From Hygrophila difformis (Eukaryota > Streptophyta > Magnoliopsida > Lamiales > Acanthaceae): a stretch of 64,000 bases of DNA. Location: NCBI GenBank assembly GCA_030278955.1, contig JAOANR010000002.1:10467982-10531981 (forward strand), read 5' to 3'. Shown one piece after another: positions 1 through 10,918 of this stretch. The translations under genes and the position numbers were made by a program. The first letter of the stretch is position 1; each line of letters begins with the position of its first letter. The notes beneath the pieces were generated by a model. The model was given only the letters and a program-made list of their open reading frames with translations, searched no databases and was not told the origin of the DNA.

Positions 1-2
1 CC

Positions 3-1619
3 AACGTAGTAGCCGATGCCTTAAGCCGGAAGACCCAACATGTGGCGAATTCGTTGGTGATTCCGCCGGCATTATATATGGACTTGGCAAGATTGAGCTT
101 AGAACTAGTGCATTCGGGCACTGTAAATGAAATGGTCAACGCCATGGTAGTCGAATCAACCATATTTGACGAGATCAAACTCGCCCAACCGGGCGACGCA
201 AAGTTGGAAAGGATTAAGGAGAACATTGCCAACGGGAAGGCAATAGGATTTGCTATCCATGAGGACGGAAGCATTCGTTTCAAGGGAAGATGGTGTGTAC
301 CACAAAAATGCGTGGAGATAAAACAAAGATTGATGGAAGAAGGGCATAACACACCTTACTCGGTTCACCCTGGAGGCGACAAATTATATAAGGATTTGAG
401 GAAGATTTACTGGTGGCCGAGGATGAAGAATGAAGTGGCAGAATTTGTAGCGAGATGCCTCACGTGCCAAAAGGTCAAAGCCGTGCGACAGAAACCCTTA
501 GGATTGATGCAACCATTGGAAATCCCGAGTTGGAAGTGGGATAGTATCTCTATGGATTTCGTTTCGGGATTACCACGATCACCAAGAGGAATGAATAAGA
601 TATGGGTGATTGTCGATAGGCTAACGAAGACGGCCATTTTTATTCCAATGAAGGACACTTGGACCATGGACCAATTAGCAAGAGCGTATATTGACAATGT
701 GGTACGAAGACACGGGGTACCACATGACATTATCTCCGATAGAGACAGTAGATTTGTCTCTCACTTTTGGACCAAGTTACAAGAAGCCCTCGGTACGCAG
801 ATTAAGATGAGCACCGCATTCCACCCAATGACGGATGGACAAACTGAGAGAACAATCCAAACGTTGGAAGACATGCTGAGAGCTTGCGTCCTAGAGTTTA
901 AGGGTAGCTGGGAAAATCATTTACCCCTAATTGAATTTTCCTACAACAATAGCTACCATGCTAGCATCGGCATGGCACCATTCGAGGCATTGTATGGTCG
1001 AAGGTGCCGAAGTCCGTTGAGTTGGGAAGGGAATGATAAGACAGTGATAGTAGGACCACAACTCGTAGAAGATATGACCCAACAAATCAAAGTGATTCGA
1101 GGAAAGATGAAAGCGGCCCAAGACCGACAGAAAAGTTATGCCGATGTGAGACGGCAAGACCTAGAATTTCAAGTTGGGGATAAGGTCATGTTAAAGATAT
1201 CACCGATGAAGGGGGTTATGCGTTTTGGCAAACGAGGAAAGTTAAGCCCTCGATATATAGGACCTTATGAAATTCTAGAAAAAGTCGGGAATTTAGCATA
1301 TCGTCTAGCCTTACCGCCACAATTGGCTAGAGTTCACAACGTGTTCCACATATCACAATTGAAGAAGTATGTGCACGATCCGACCCATGTACTCCAACCG
1401 GAAGGAATTGAATTGGATGATGACTTGAGCTATGAGGAAATTCCGGTACGAATACTCGATGTTAAGGAGAGAGTAACAAGGAACAAAGCCGTGAGAATGG
1501 TCAAGATTCTTTGGTCGAACCATGAAAGTGAAACGGCGACATGGGAGTTAGAATCCGACATGAAGGAGCGTTACCCGACCCTATTCCAAAACGGTGCAAC
1601 CGCAGTTATGGGGACATAA
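3..1619 (+). CDS. Ty3/gypsy chromovirus polyprotein, 3' part (RNase H end, integrase, chromodomain)
   Basis: The reading frame is open from base 3, so the gene begins left of the window; the first codons encode the VADALSR motif that closes the gypsy RNase H domain. Next is an integrase: an H-H-C-C zinc-binding module at about 345-475, the catalytic core with the first Asp in a SMDF motif (near 550), the second in SDRD (near 740) and the Glu after TDGQTE (near 850), then a basic C-terminal domain. The last 55 codons (about 1430-1600) look like a chromodomain, including an aromatic W-x-n-E-TW-E pattern. The chromodomain and the long LTR suggest the Tekay/Del group. Integrase inserts the cDNA, and chromodomains target modified histones. 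No stop or frameshift is seen in this part. Confidence 0.93.
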   Translation, partial: NVVADALSRKTQHVANSLVIPPALYMDLARLSLELVHSGTVNEMVNAMVVESTIFDEIKLAQPGDAKLERIKENIANGKAIGFAIHEDGSIRFKGRWCVPQKCVEIKQRLMEEGHNTPYSVHPGGDKLYKDLRKIYWWPRMKNEVAEFVARCLTCQKVKAVRQKPLGLMQPLEIPSWKWDSISMDFVSGLPRSPRGMNKIWVIVDRLTKTAIFIPMKDTWTMDQLARAYIDNVVRRHGVPHDIISDRDSRFVSHFWTKLQEALGTQIKMSTAFHPMTDGQTERTIQTLEDMLRACVLEFKGSWENHLPLIEFSYNNSYHASIGMAPFEALYGRRCRSPLSWEGNDKTVIVGPQLVEDMTQQIKVIRGKMKAAQDRQKSYADVRRQDLEFQVGDKVMLKISPMKGVMRFGKRGKLSPRYIGPYEILEKVGNLAYRLALPPQLARVHNVFHISQLKKYVHDPTHVLQPEGIELDDDLSYEEIPVRILDVKERVTRNKAVRMVKILWSNHESETATWELESDMKERYPTLFQNGATAVMGT

Positions 1620-1868
1620 CTGTAATCTTAAGGGGGAGAGGATGTAACGACCCGAATATTTTGTATCCCAAATGAACAAATTCTAATTGTTTTGAACTAC
1701 GTAATGACTTGATCCCTTCACAGGGTACGTAGGCAACTTGGAAATTTCAATTCTGGGTTCAGTCGAATAATATCAAACAACAAAACACAATGACACAACC
1801 ACAATCAATCAATCGGTCAATAAGTCGCGCAACTTCGGGGACGAAGTTGATTCTTAAGGAGGGTAGAT
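1620..1868 (+). other. Element A 3' untranslated region with two polypurine-tract/LTR-start signals
   Basis: This non-coding stretch holds two polypurine tracts, each followed by a TGTAA start typical of this LTR group: AAGGGGGAGAGGA before TGTAACGACCC (about 1630-1654), and AAGGAGGGTAGAT before TGTAATACC (about 1856-1877). The segment from about 1666 to 1868 is repeated in reverse orientation at 6224-6410. A polypurine tract primes plus-strand DNA synthesis immediately upstream of a 3' LTR, so two in series suggest a recombined or nested 3' end. Confidence 0.65.
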
Positions 1869-2484
1869 TGTAATACCATAGAAATTGCCCGATATATATG
1901 TATGAATATATATATTTTGACCAATTCACTAAGTAGATTTTTAATCAAATCTATATATATTTATATGTTCAAATATGTGCTTAAAGATTAGTATATTATT
2001 TTCTACAAAACATACTTTGAAAAATTATATATATTTGTCTTTTCAAATAAATATATGGATTTCAATATCAAGTGTAATAAGTATATGGTTCATAGAATAT
2101 TTTAAATCCATATACAAGTTTATATACACATATATACCTTGGTCTTGAAATAATCTTTCCAAACATGTACACATGTATATACATGTATATATTCATATGT
2201 TTAAATTATAATGAGAATTATCTATTTTCTATATATCCTTGATTAATCATTCTACCCATATATTTTTTATTATGGAATTATTCTAGAATGCCATAATATA
2301 ATTGGGAATAATTTGACTATGGTTTGAAATTGTATGGTGGAATATTAATCATATCTTGTCATTTTCAAATAAAGAATATATTCCTTTTTGAAGCTATGTA
2401 TGACTTACAAGATCACAAAAATTCCCACATTATGATTTTTTTTAAGATAAGAATCTTAATATATATATATAAAAAAAAAAAAAA

Positions 2485-2519
<35 letters not shown>

Positions 2520-2520
<1 letters not shown>

Positions 2521-2573
2521 TTACTGTAGCATGCTACTGTAGCACGCTACTGTAGCATGCTACTGTAGCAGTC
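2520..2573. repeat. 13-bp tandem repeat, four copies, in LTR A
   Basis: Four consecutive copies of a 13-mer close to ACTGTAGCATGCT follow a long A/T homopolymer. Each junction makes an AGCATGCT-type palindrome. The last copy is incomplete. Confidence 0.85.
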
Positions 2574-4089
2574 GGGATTTATGTGTTTTTGGCGACTTTT
2601 TGCCATTTTTTGGGTCCCAAAGGTGGGAATCTTGATCTATCACGGGGGAGGCATATTTTTGGATGATTATAGAAGTCCCTAACACCCTATTGTCAGCCAT
2701 ATTCACCAATAATTCATCCCACAAACTCTCCCAACTCTCCCAAAACTCTCCCTAAGCCAAACACCCTTCCGGCAAACTTCCGGCAACTTTCCGGCAATCA
2801 AATCCAACCAAGGTAGGGTGTAGATCAAGGATTTGCAAGCATTGGATTGTTGGTAAGGTGTAAATCAAGTTTACTTATTGCTTTAAGATCATAATCAACC
2901 TTCTAACTTACGGATCTTTACTTGCAAAACACGTTCGTAGCCAAAGGAGAAGAAGAACGTGTTGCGTAGATCCGTTCGTGGCGATTTTGGACAAATCGAT
3001 CAACTCTAGAACGTTCAAGAACTCACTCACTGTAAGTTAATAACTTACATATCAATATGGGTGGTTTAAAGACATCCGAAACATTGGATCTTAAACGAAA
3101 CGTTGAAATCAAACCTAAAAACCCCAATCTACGTATTTTCTGAAATCCGACCAAAACTCTTACTTCGAGCGTTCAAACCTGAAAACTCAAAACTAAGATT
3201 TTGATCCTAAGATCTTAAGCTATATTGTGTAAAAATTTCAGAGATTTTCATCAAGTTTTGATACCCCAAATCAAGTCGGACATATTCTGCGTTTTTAAAA
3301 ATTTTCAAAAGTTGACAGATTTCATAACCGAACTTGATGAGCTTATTTCTATCATTTCTAGTCCAAACCAATCTTCATGATCTAAACAAAAGTTGTAGAT
3401 CTATGAGTCTTGAATACCTCTGTAAAATTTCATGCACTTTCATTAAGATTTGCTATCCCAAACCGCGTCGAACATATTCTGTGGTGCATGAACCTTTCGG
3501 AAACTGAGACAGATTTTAAGACCGAACTTAGTAGATTAATCTGACTTAATCCGTGATGAATTTGCATAATTTGCCTCTAATAAAACTTGTTTATTTTGGT
3601 GTCTTTTAAGTGCCTGTAAATTTTCAGAATTTTTGGAGTTCATTTGACATGTTAAAAAGTCAAATCTTTGACAGATGTCAAACCTGAATCCTGACAGCTT
3701 TTTGTTTGTGTAGAAAACTTGATTTTTGACATGCTTCCCATCATTTTTCCCAAAAACTCAAAACATGAAAGTTGTTCATTGGGATGTATTTGAGCTACTG
3801 TGAAAATTTCAAATTAATCGCCTAAGAAATGGATTTTTAAACTGAAAAGGCGTAAACTGTGACATCGATCGGTTTTAAACTTGTGAAATTTTGAAATCTC
3901 TAAACAACGATCGAAATCTTGTGATACGATAAAGTTGTATTTTTGGAAATCCCGTTACACTAAAGTTGAAACGATATCGGTTTCATTGGGGGGTGAGTGC
4001 TCTGCAGGGTGCCCTCCTAATTATTCATTTTGTGCCTAAACGGCAATGATGATTACGCGCGAAAGATTGCCAAAATGGCATCTTATATT

Positions 4090-4475
4090 TTTGGGCCTAT
4101 CCTCTCGGGTGTATCCGTATGGGTTACTCGAGGCTTGACGGAGCGGTACTGGATATGGCGTATTTGGTCACAAGAGACCAACGGCCTACCCTCTCGAGTG
4201 TATCCGTATGGGATACTCGAGGCTCGACGGAGTGGTACTGGGTATGGCGAATCGGCTGCGGCCGCCGGAATACCGGCTAAATGAGATGATACTTATGAAA
4301 TTGGCTGAGGCCGCCGGAGCACCGGCTAAATGATACTATTGATATTGGCTGCGGCCGCCGGATCACCGGCTAAATGATATATATTGTTGAGATGATGGCG
4401 TAACGGGAAATATATATTAAAAAGCTCAGATTTTATGAAATTGGCTGCGGCCGCCGGATTGCCGGCTAAATTAAA
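4090..4475. repeat. Two GC-rich repeat families in the 3' half of LTR A
   Basis: First, a unit containing CTCTCG-GTGTATCCGTATGGG and CTCGAGGC-TGACGGAG is present twice (about 4095-4160 and 4190-4245). Second, a unit GGCTG(C/A)GGCCGCCGGA...CCGGCTAAAT occurs four times (near 4253, 4303, 4347 and 4443). The second unit can fold on itself through CCGG/GCCGGC and mostly contains a GCGGCCGC palindrome. The contrast with the surrounding AT-rich sequence is sharp. Confidence 0.8.
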
Positions 4476-5130
4476 TATTGTTGAGATGGTGGCGTATCGG
4501 GGTGAATTTTTAAAAGCTCAAATTTTTATTTACTTACTTACGGCGTTTTTCATGTTTTTAAATCATGTCTTAAATAATTGCCCATGCTTAAGTTTTAAAT
4601 TATGAAATTTAATGTGTCTTTAAAGTATGCAATTATATTCGCATTTTTTTTAAATAAAAATGTTTTTATGCATGGCAAAAAGTTTTATCTTAATTATTAA
4701 AAATCTAACCCCTTTATTGCTATGTAAGGATTGACTTACTCAGTATTTTATAATACTGATAAAAACCGTTGTTCATTTTTTTTCTGTTACAGAGTACGGA
4801 GCATGATCACTCATTGGGGGATCATTTTGGATACTTAATTATTTATTTTACGTGACTTGCATGAACGGGTCTGTTTAACCCGTGGTTTGGCCATGTCGGC
4901 CCTATATTTTAAATTCCGTTGCATACACTTTACTTCCGCTGCGTACTTTATATTCTCGCTGCAACTCTGATGTAGTATTTTTAATTTATTTATGAATGGG
5001 CTGTTTGAATATTTTAAATTCTGAAAAACCATAGCCTTGCATCTCTTTAGTGAGCTCGGAGAAACCGTGTCTTGCTAGGGAGGTGTGGCGGTGGCATCCC
5101 GGCCTGGGTTACCAAAACCGGGGTGTTACA

Positions 5131-5640
5131 AACAAGTTAAGCTCAATGGTGCTAAGAACACCTACAATTTACCCAGATTGTGTTTACAAACAATAAATCC
5201 AGAAATGCATAAACACAATCCTAATTACCCCATGAATAATAGAAGACACAGCAGCTAAAAGTATACCAGTAGCAGAACAGTTGTTGATGCCTTCTACAAA
5301 CAACGAAAACCAGGGGTTTCTTCTTCAGCTCTCAATCCGCCATAATCACAGCTTAGGAATCTATTAATGCTCTGTAAAATGAGCTGTGATTGCGGCTAGA
5401 CTCTCTCACAATCCCTCAAGGACGAAGGTAGGTATTTATATGGGTTTTAAGGCCCATCTAAACCCTTCTAAGGCCTGCTAGGGGAAATGCCACGTCACTG
5501 TACTATTCTGTGCTTTTTCCAGTGAAGAGGATAAAGCGTTGTTGGCAAGATGTTACAACAACGGTAACTATCACGAACATCTTCACAATAAAATATCCCT
5601 AACAGTGTAGAAAGTTGTAGGGTTTCGTAAAAGTATTCGG
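5131..5640 (-). mobile_element. Unresolved LTR-like sequence
   Basis: There is no coding capacity. A TATA-like ATATAAATACC is present on the minus strand near 5430-5445, upstream (on that strand) of sequence that looks like a transcribed leader. It lies between two gypsy LTR ends and may belong to the minus-strand LTR to its right or to an older element. Boundaries were not found. Confidence 0.35.
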
Positions 5641-6223
5641 AGCTCCTAGAAGGTCTTATTTATAGATGTCTAAGACCTAGGGCATCCAAAATCTGACCCC
5701 AAGGGTCTTGGGTCGAGAGATGTTCAACCGAAAGTCGAAAAATCCGCGTTCGGGCGAGAGATTCACGCAACGGGAAAATCTGTCGCTTGGCGCGCCCTTC
5801 CCCTTGTGACCGCGCGGCCACCGCGCCGAACTCGCCTGGGCTTCGGTCCGGGCGGGTCGTGCGATCCGTCGTGCTTTTCCTCCTCTCTTTCGGACTTCTA
5901 TCCTTCTATGCTCCCGTTTTATGATCTTCGGGGTATCTTCGGGTTCCGATTTCCTATCTTAATTTTATTCGGATCTAAATTTATATTTGGACTCGAGTTA
6001 TTGAGTATATCGGTGTCGGGTCCCCGTGTAACCATTTATTCGATTAAATTGTCTTCGGCTTCCCGGGTTCTCGGAATTTTGTTTCCTTCTTAATTTAAAT
6101 TCCACTTCTCATTTCCTCTACATTTATTTCTTTAGTTGCTGAATTTATTTTATTTATTGTATTTATTGTTTATTTATTTAATTATTGTTTTATTATATGT
6201 TGGAAAATTCTCGGGTATTACAG
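5641..6223 (-). mobile_element. 5' (U3) part of a gypsy LTR, minus strand (element G)
   Basis: Read on the minus strand, it begins at 6223 with TGTAATACCCG directly after a polypurine tract, as LTR A does. A minus-strand TATA box (CTATAAATAAG, near 5660) marks the end of U3. The GC-rich part at 5800-5880 is nearly identical to 15840-15925 in another LTR fragment of this group. The 3' end of the LTR is not clear, so the lower boundary is approximate. Confidence 0.65.
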
Positions 6224-6410
6224 TCTACCCTCCTTAAGAATCAACTTCGTCCTCGAAGTTGTGTTTCGGCTTTTCTCGTGCCAGTCTTTTTGTTTGTTTT
6301 ATTAATTTGTGACTGAACTTAGAATTAAAACTTCTAAGCTGCCTACGTACCCTGTGAAGGGATCAAGCCATAACGTAGTTCAAAATTTTATTTGGGATAC
6401 ATATTGTCGA
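6224..6410 (-). mobile_element. 3' internal end of element G with polypurine tract
   Basis: The reverse complement matches 1666-1868 of element A, including the GGTACGTAGGCA block and the AAGGAGGGTAGAC polypurine tract. It shows that a second member of the same family lies here in opposite orientation, with most of its internal region missing. Confidence 0.75.
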
Positions 6411-6469
6411 GCCAACTAAAATAATGCAACTACTTTATTACGGGGTATCACAACAGAAATTTGCACAAT

Positions 6470-6750
6470 GAATATTTCATATACGCAATGGTAATTGGTA
6501 AAACTGGTATTGATTTTGGAGATTTATAATTAGATGTGACATTTCCAGATAATTTTATAAAATATACGGAAGATCATATAGCGGTATTTGTTCAGAGTAC
6601 TTATACAAATATGAACTGCAACACTTCAAATCCAGATATATTTAATGATTATGTTATACTAAACCATACCAATGATTGCTCCATACGATCAATGATTACA
6701 TCATGGAATATATATTTACAAATGAAAATGTATATATATCAGTTCTAAGC
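6470..6750 (+). pseudogene. Helitron PIF1-like helicase fragment 1
   Basis: Translation gives a decayed match to the C-terminal half of the Helitron helicase: a glycine-aspartate stretch, then TFPDNF, an IAVFVQSTY-like segment and an ILNHTND segment in place of the usual ILAPTN motif. A stop at about 6530 breaks the frame. Helitron helicase is the DNA-unwinding half of the Rep/helicase protein that moves these rolling-circle transposons. The Rep domain is not visible. Fragment 2, about 1 kb downstream, covers an overlapping piece, so these are two copies and not two halves. Confidence 0.6.
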
Positions 6751-7400
6751 AAAGGAATGATCCATTTTTTTATTTGTCAAACAATATTTATCAAGATAAT
6801 GAAAGCATAAGTAAAGTCAATGAATTATTTTCACTGGAATTTCTAAACACAATCAATTGTTTTCGATTACCGAAAAATATAGTTGAATAAGGGTTACATA
6901 GTCATGCATCTTAGGATATAGATTCATCAAATAAATTATACAATGGAAGTAGGTTGATCGTAACTAAGATGCAGAAACATATAATTGATGTTAAATTAAT
7001 TTTCGAGAAACCATGAAAATAGAAAATTCTTGATTGGTAGAATAATTATGAGCATATCTAATTTAATCAAATTCCCCATTCGATTTCAGATGACAAAATT
7101 CTCACCCGTGGTTTATTTTGCTATAATTATAAACAAAAATCAATATCAATCTTTAAAAAATGTTGGACTTTGGGCATGTTTGGAAGCCGGCATATTTATG
7201 AGCATATAGCGGATTTAATCAGCATATTCTCTCACAATTCTCTCTTCGAATCTTCTATCCGCTAGCAAATCCGTTGACTCTCAAACATCCCCTTTATCTT
7301 CCAAAACCAGTTTCTGGCCATTAACAGTTATGTTGCAATATTTCGTGTCACTAGCAAGATGTAACTTAAAGTATTAATATACAATTAAGAATGATTAACT
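6751..7400. other. AT-rich spacer between helicase fragments
   Basis: No gene or element boundary is recognised. Scattered polypyrimidine runs occur but no credible reading frame. Confidence 0.5.
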
Positions 7401-7404
7401 CAAC

Positions 7405-7690
7405 ATACCACAAAAAATGTTTACAATGAAATTTATATATGACAAAAAATTTGCAAAATTGATACTTGATGTAGGTGATGGTAAAGCTGTTATTGACTTT
7501 GGAGATGTACAATCAGTTGTGACATTTCCGGATGATATTCTTATAAAATCCACGGGTGATCCTATAACGGCAATTTTTTTTATAGTACATATACAAATAT
7601 ACACTGCATCACTTCTAATACAGACAATTTTAAGGATAGTGTTATACTAGCCCTTACCAATAAGATTTTCAACAATGAAATTTTCAGCAA
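7405..7690 (+). pseudogene. Helitron PIF1-like helicase fragment 2
   Basis: The frame from 7417 encodes a helicase-like block: FAKLILDVGDGK, then VTFPDDILIKSTGDPI, which resembles the conserved segment before the ILAPTN motif of Helitron PIF1 helicases. A frameshift near 7580 follows, and the remaining motif continues in another frame to about 7680. It is clearly homologous to fragment 1 at 6470-6750. No Rep domain, CTRR terminus or terminal hairpin was found, so this is a relic. Confidence 0.65.
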
Positions 7691-8169
7691 ATTACGAGGA
7701 ATTTTTTCATATTATGCTTAATACTTATTTTTAAATTTTGTTTATTTTAATTTAAATTTCAAATTAAATAAAAATATTATTTTAATAATTATTTTTATTG
7801 ATATGTTAGGTTTATACCGGACAAGCCACAAAAGCTAAAAAAGATAGTATAATATGATTTCTTTGTTAGTTTTAAAAATAATTAAATTATATTATCATAT
7901 ACTTTTCTTTCGAATCTATATAAAATCATTATATATTTTTATTACTCAAAATATAATTTATTATTAATATATATCGGGAAATTTAAGAAAAACCCACAAA
8001 ATCTTCAAAGTTTAAGATAGGTACCCAATTGAATTTTTCTTTAAAATAGGTACCCAATAGTTTTACTTTATTTAAGAAAGGTACCTAATAAAACACTATA
8101 ACCAAAAACCATTAAACGAGTTTAACACTTCTCTAAAAAGTGCCCGAAACCACACCCCCTCTAAAAATT
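7691..8169. other. AT-rich segment before the pararetrovirus, with three GGTACC-centred repeats
   Basis: No gene is seen. A short unit around AGGTACC(C/T)AAT is spaced about 29-31 bp apart at 8020, 8049 and 8080. This could be host repeat sequence or the intergenic control region of the integrated virus. Confidence 0.4.
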
Positions 8170-8181
8170 TGGTATCAGAGC
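8170..8181 (+). promoter_or_regulatory. Primer binding site, initiator tRNA-Met
   Basis: TGGTATCAGAGC is complementary to the 3' end of plant initiator tRNA-Met, the usual minus-strand primer of caulimovirids and of many plant LTR elements. It lies 23 bp upstream of the first small ORF, and no LTR precedes it, which favours the virus interpretation. Confidence 0.85.
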
Positions 8182-8203
8182 ATAAGTTGCGATTTTAGGG
8201 CTT

Positions 8204-8458
8204 ATGGCTAATGACGGATTAAAAGATAATCAAAACGCGATTAAATTAAATAAAAATATTAATTATGAAAAATTCTTAATAATTGACATAGAAAAGAAAA
8301 AGCTATTCAAAAACCAAAGTAAAGATTGTAAGATCTGTAAACAAAATAAAATAAAAATTAAAAGAATAAAACTCAAGAAAAATAAAACCTTTAAAAATTA
8401 TTGCAAACTAATCATAAGGTTAGAAGCTTTAAGACAACACTTAAAAACTCATGAATAA
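8204..8458 (+). CDS. Small basic pararetroviral ORF, unknown function
   Basis: An 84-codon ORF begins 23 bp after the primer site. It is Lys/Asn-rich and has a C-x2-C pair in a basic context but no recognisable domain. It could be an accessory ORF or the truncated N-terminus of a longer protein; the same A-rich composition continues downstream. Confidence 0.5.
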   Translation: MANDGLKDNQNAIKLNKNINYEKFLIIDIEKKKLFKNQSKDCKICKQNKIKIKRIKLKKNKTFKNYCKLIIRLEALRQHLKTHE

Positions 8459-8623
8459 AATGTTAAAAAAAATAAGAACATTGATATACAAAGAAGTCTC
8501 CAATCAATTGAAGCAAAACTAGATAAGTTAGAATTATTAGGAAAACAAAATAATACAAATCTTAAAATAATATTAGAAAACCAAACATACTTATCAACCC
8601 AATATGATAAATCATCTAGTGGA

Positions 8624-9332
8624 ATGAAAAACTTATCTAAAACCATAACAACACTTCAATATGAAAGTTCTAAACTAGTTAATGATGTCCCAAATCCAAG
8701 GAAAATCATTAACCATAGTGAAGAATTAAAACAACTACAAGATAAGGTTGAAAAACTTGATAAAGAAATAAAGGAAATTAAGAACATTGTTAAAACAATA
8801 TTGAGAATGTAAATGAAATGTGTAACAAAATCATAAAAATCATTAAAGGATAATGGAAACAGCCTTGAGAGAAGTTAAAGAAACAATAGAAAACTTTAAA
8901 CAAGAAATTAATAATAAATTTAAGGAATTAAACAAAAAATTAGTAGAAGTAAAACTGAATGTTAATGATCTTCATAAGAAGATTGGCGAAATAACAGATC
9001 ATAACAGAACAAATAACACAAACATTAATCTAATTGATAAAAAAATAAAAGAGCTTGTAACAATTGAAATATTAAAGAAAAAAATTGATGATGTACATGT
9101 TCAAATGGAAAACATGAAAAAATATCAAGACCCTGCATTAAGAATAGCCATTGAAAGCATAGATGAAAAACTTGAAAGAATACAAGCTGTTAGAATGCCT
9201 GAAGATAATACAATAAAACAATTAGCTGAACAAATTGCAAAATTACCTGCAGAAGCTAGAAGGAAAACCAAACCACAAGAAAAACTAAATTTTTGGGTTG
9301 TAAAACCAGACGAAAAATATTTACAAAAATGA
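8624..9332 (+). pseudogene. Coiled-coil pararetroviral ORF region (broken)
   Basis: Two ORFs, 8624-8812 and 8853-9332 (159 codons), encode charged, heptad-rich helices with many Lys, Glu, Ile and Leu residues. Caulimovirids commonly encode a coiled-coil virion-associated or transmission protein near this place, so that role is possible. Sequence identity to a named family cannot be claimed. The 40-bp gap with stops between the ORFs suggests decay or separate small genes. Confidence 0.5.
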
Positions 9333-10293
9333 GTAGGAGATCCTTTTCTCTTACTAATGAATCCAAAAACAGTCTAGTAGAACGAAGTAATTCTCAAAGA
9401 ATTGAAAGCTCAAACTTTGAAAAAACCTTAATAGATAGAATGTTTAGAGAAAAACCAAACTTGAAGAAGGACCAACAATAATTGAAGAAATAATTGACCC
9501 TGATATTGAATTTGAAAACTTCAAGAAAAGAACATTAATCCAATTGGAACCAAGATTATTGTATGACCAAAGATTCCTTAATTGAAACACAGGTTATTAC
9601 AAATACCATTATACAGAACCAATAAGCTGTCTAAAAGATGACAAAAAATTAATAAAATTAATAAACAATAATGAAACAATTAGGCTTCAAAGACAATGAC
9701 AAAAATACATGCATATGGAATTAATCTCCATAGGAGTAAAATGTTTAACTAGAAAAAACTTAGGAACTAAAGTCCTAATGACTATTCTAGATACAAGGTG
9801 GACTAATCCAACCCAAGCTATCATAGGATTAATGGAAATTGACATGAACCCTAATGTGGGAGTATGTTATTTGGCACCAGATTATATGATACAAATAACA
9901 GATTTTATGAAGCATATCCAAATAGAAATTCAAACTGTAGGATATGAAGAAATGGAAACTGGTCACAACCTAATGATATGTGTAGGCTTCTTAGGAAGAA
10001 TCACAAACAATGGTCAAACCAGGCATAAAATAAAAATTGAAACTGTGGTAAGTATCATAGGAAGTGAAGGAGTAAAAATGATAGGACCAACTGAAATATC
10101 ATCAGAGGAAAATGCGGCAAAAAATTGGGATCTATCAAAATTCATTGAAAAACCAAATGTTAAAAATTTAACTCCAAAAAATGTAAATTACTTCATTAAC
10201 TCCAGAGGAGAAACTTCAGTAAGATTTAATGATTATGAAACTGCAAAACGACCAATAGATTTTACAGAAGAAGAAGGTCAGGAAAATGAATAA
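9293..10293 (+). pseudogene. Caulimovirid movement protein (30K superfamily), broken
   Basis: The clear part is 9709-10293 (194 codons): a beta-strand-rich core with an LDTRW-type segment carrying the conserved Asp, followed by hydrophobic strands and a CYLAPDY segment, as in caulimovirid 30K movement proteins. These proteins form or dilate plasmodesmal channels for cell-to-cell spread. Coding similarity seems to begin upstream (9293-9708), where stops and frame changes occur, so the N-terminus is damaged. The C-terminal end overlaps the start of the next ORF by a few bases. Confidence 0.6.
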
Positions 10294-10807
10294 ACAAATG
10301 AAAAGGTTTATTGTAGAAAAATCAGTAACAAATAACTATGTAAAATATGAAGGAAAACATATATTCCACCCTAGTGAAGATGAAGTAGAAAGAATTGCTA
10401 AAGACATACAACATATTTGTTTAAAAACAAGAAAATTTGAAAACTTTAAAAGAGGAAAAATTCTAAATAAAAGAGAATACCATGACAGGTATGAAAGAGT
10501 TTTCTCACAACATGTGCATTCTGTCTTGACTAAAAAATTTAAAAATAAAGAAATATTACCTCACAATTGTCAAGATTGTAAAATTGATCTTGATAGAAGA
10601 CACTCTAATAAATTAACACATATGATCCATTTAGTAGAATGTCCAAAACATAGTGGATACTTTGAGAATTGGATAGAAAATTATGAAGAAATGATAAGAG
10701 AAATATCAAAATTAAATGAACAAAAACAAGAATTAAAGGATAAAATGAAAAGAAAAAATAAAGAATGGAAGAATAATTTAGAAGATATTATTGAGAAAGA
10801 AGTATAG
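10286..10807 (+). CDS. Pararetroviral ORF between movement and coat proteins, His/Cys cluster
   Basis: This is a 173-codon ORF whose start codon overlaps the end of the movement-protein frame by eight bases, as in compact viral genomes. Residues 90-120 hold a C-x2-C...H...H...C-x2-H arrangement that could bind zinc, followed by a long Lys/Glu-rich predicted coiled coil. I do not recognise the family. It could be the N-terminal acidic/coiled-coil part that precedes the capsid in some caulimovirids, separated here by a stop. Confidence 0.5.
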   Translation: MNKQMKRFIVEKSVTNNYVKYEGKHIFHPSEDEVERIAKDIQHICLKTRKFENFKRGKILNKREYHDRYERVFSQHVHSVLTKKFKNKEILPHNCQDCKIDLDRRHSNKLTHMIHLVECPKHSGYFENWIENYEEMIREISKLNEQKQELKDKMKRKNKEWKNNLEDIIEKEV

Positions 10808-10918
10808 AAAAGATTACAAAAAATACAAATAAAAGAAGAACAACAAGCAGACATCGAGGCTCACTTGTTCTTAGAAGAAAACTCACCAGAATAAGGACAA
10901 AGTTCTGAAAACACATTA

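Larger units (their letters stand above)
1869..5130 (+). mobile_element. Long LTR of Ty3/gypsy element A (3' LTR or joined LTR)
   Basis: It starts TGTAATACC directly after a polypurine tract and ends GGGGTGTTACA, giving a 3.26-kb TG...CA LTR, a usual size for Tekay/Del elements. The middle part (about 2690-3300) is homologous, in reverse complement, to 14737-15700. The first 650 bp are very AT-rich with A/T homopolymers at 2460-2518. Two groups of GC-rich short repeats (2520-2572 and 4090-4480) stand out. No long coding frame is expected and none is credible. Confidence 0.8.
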
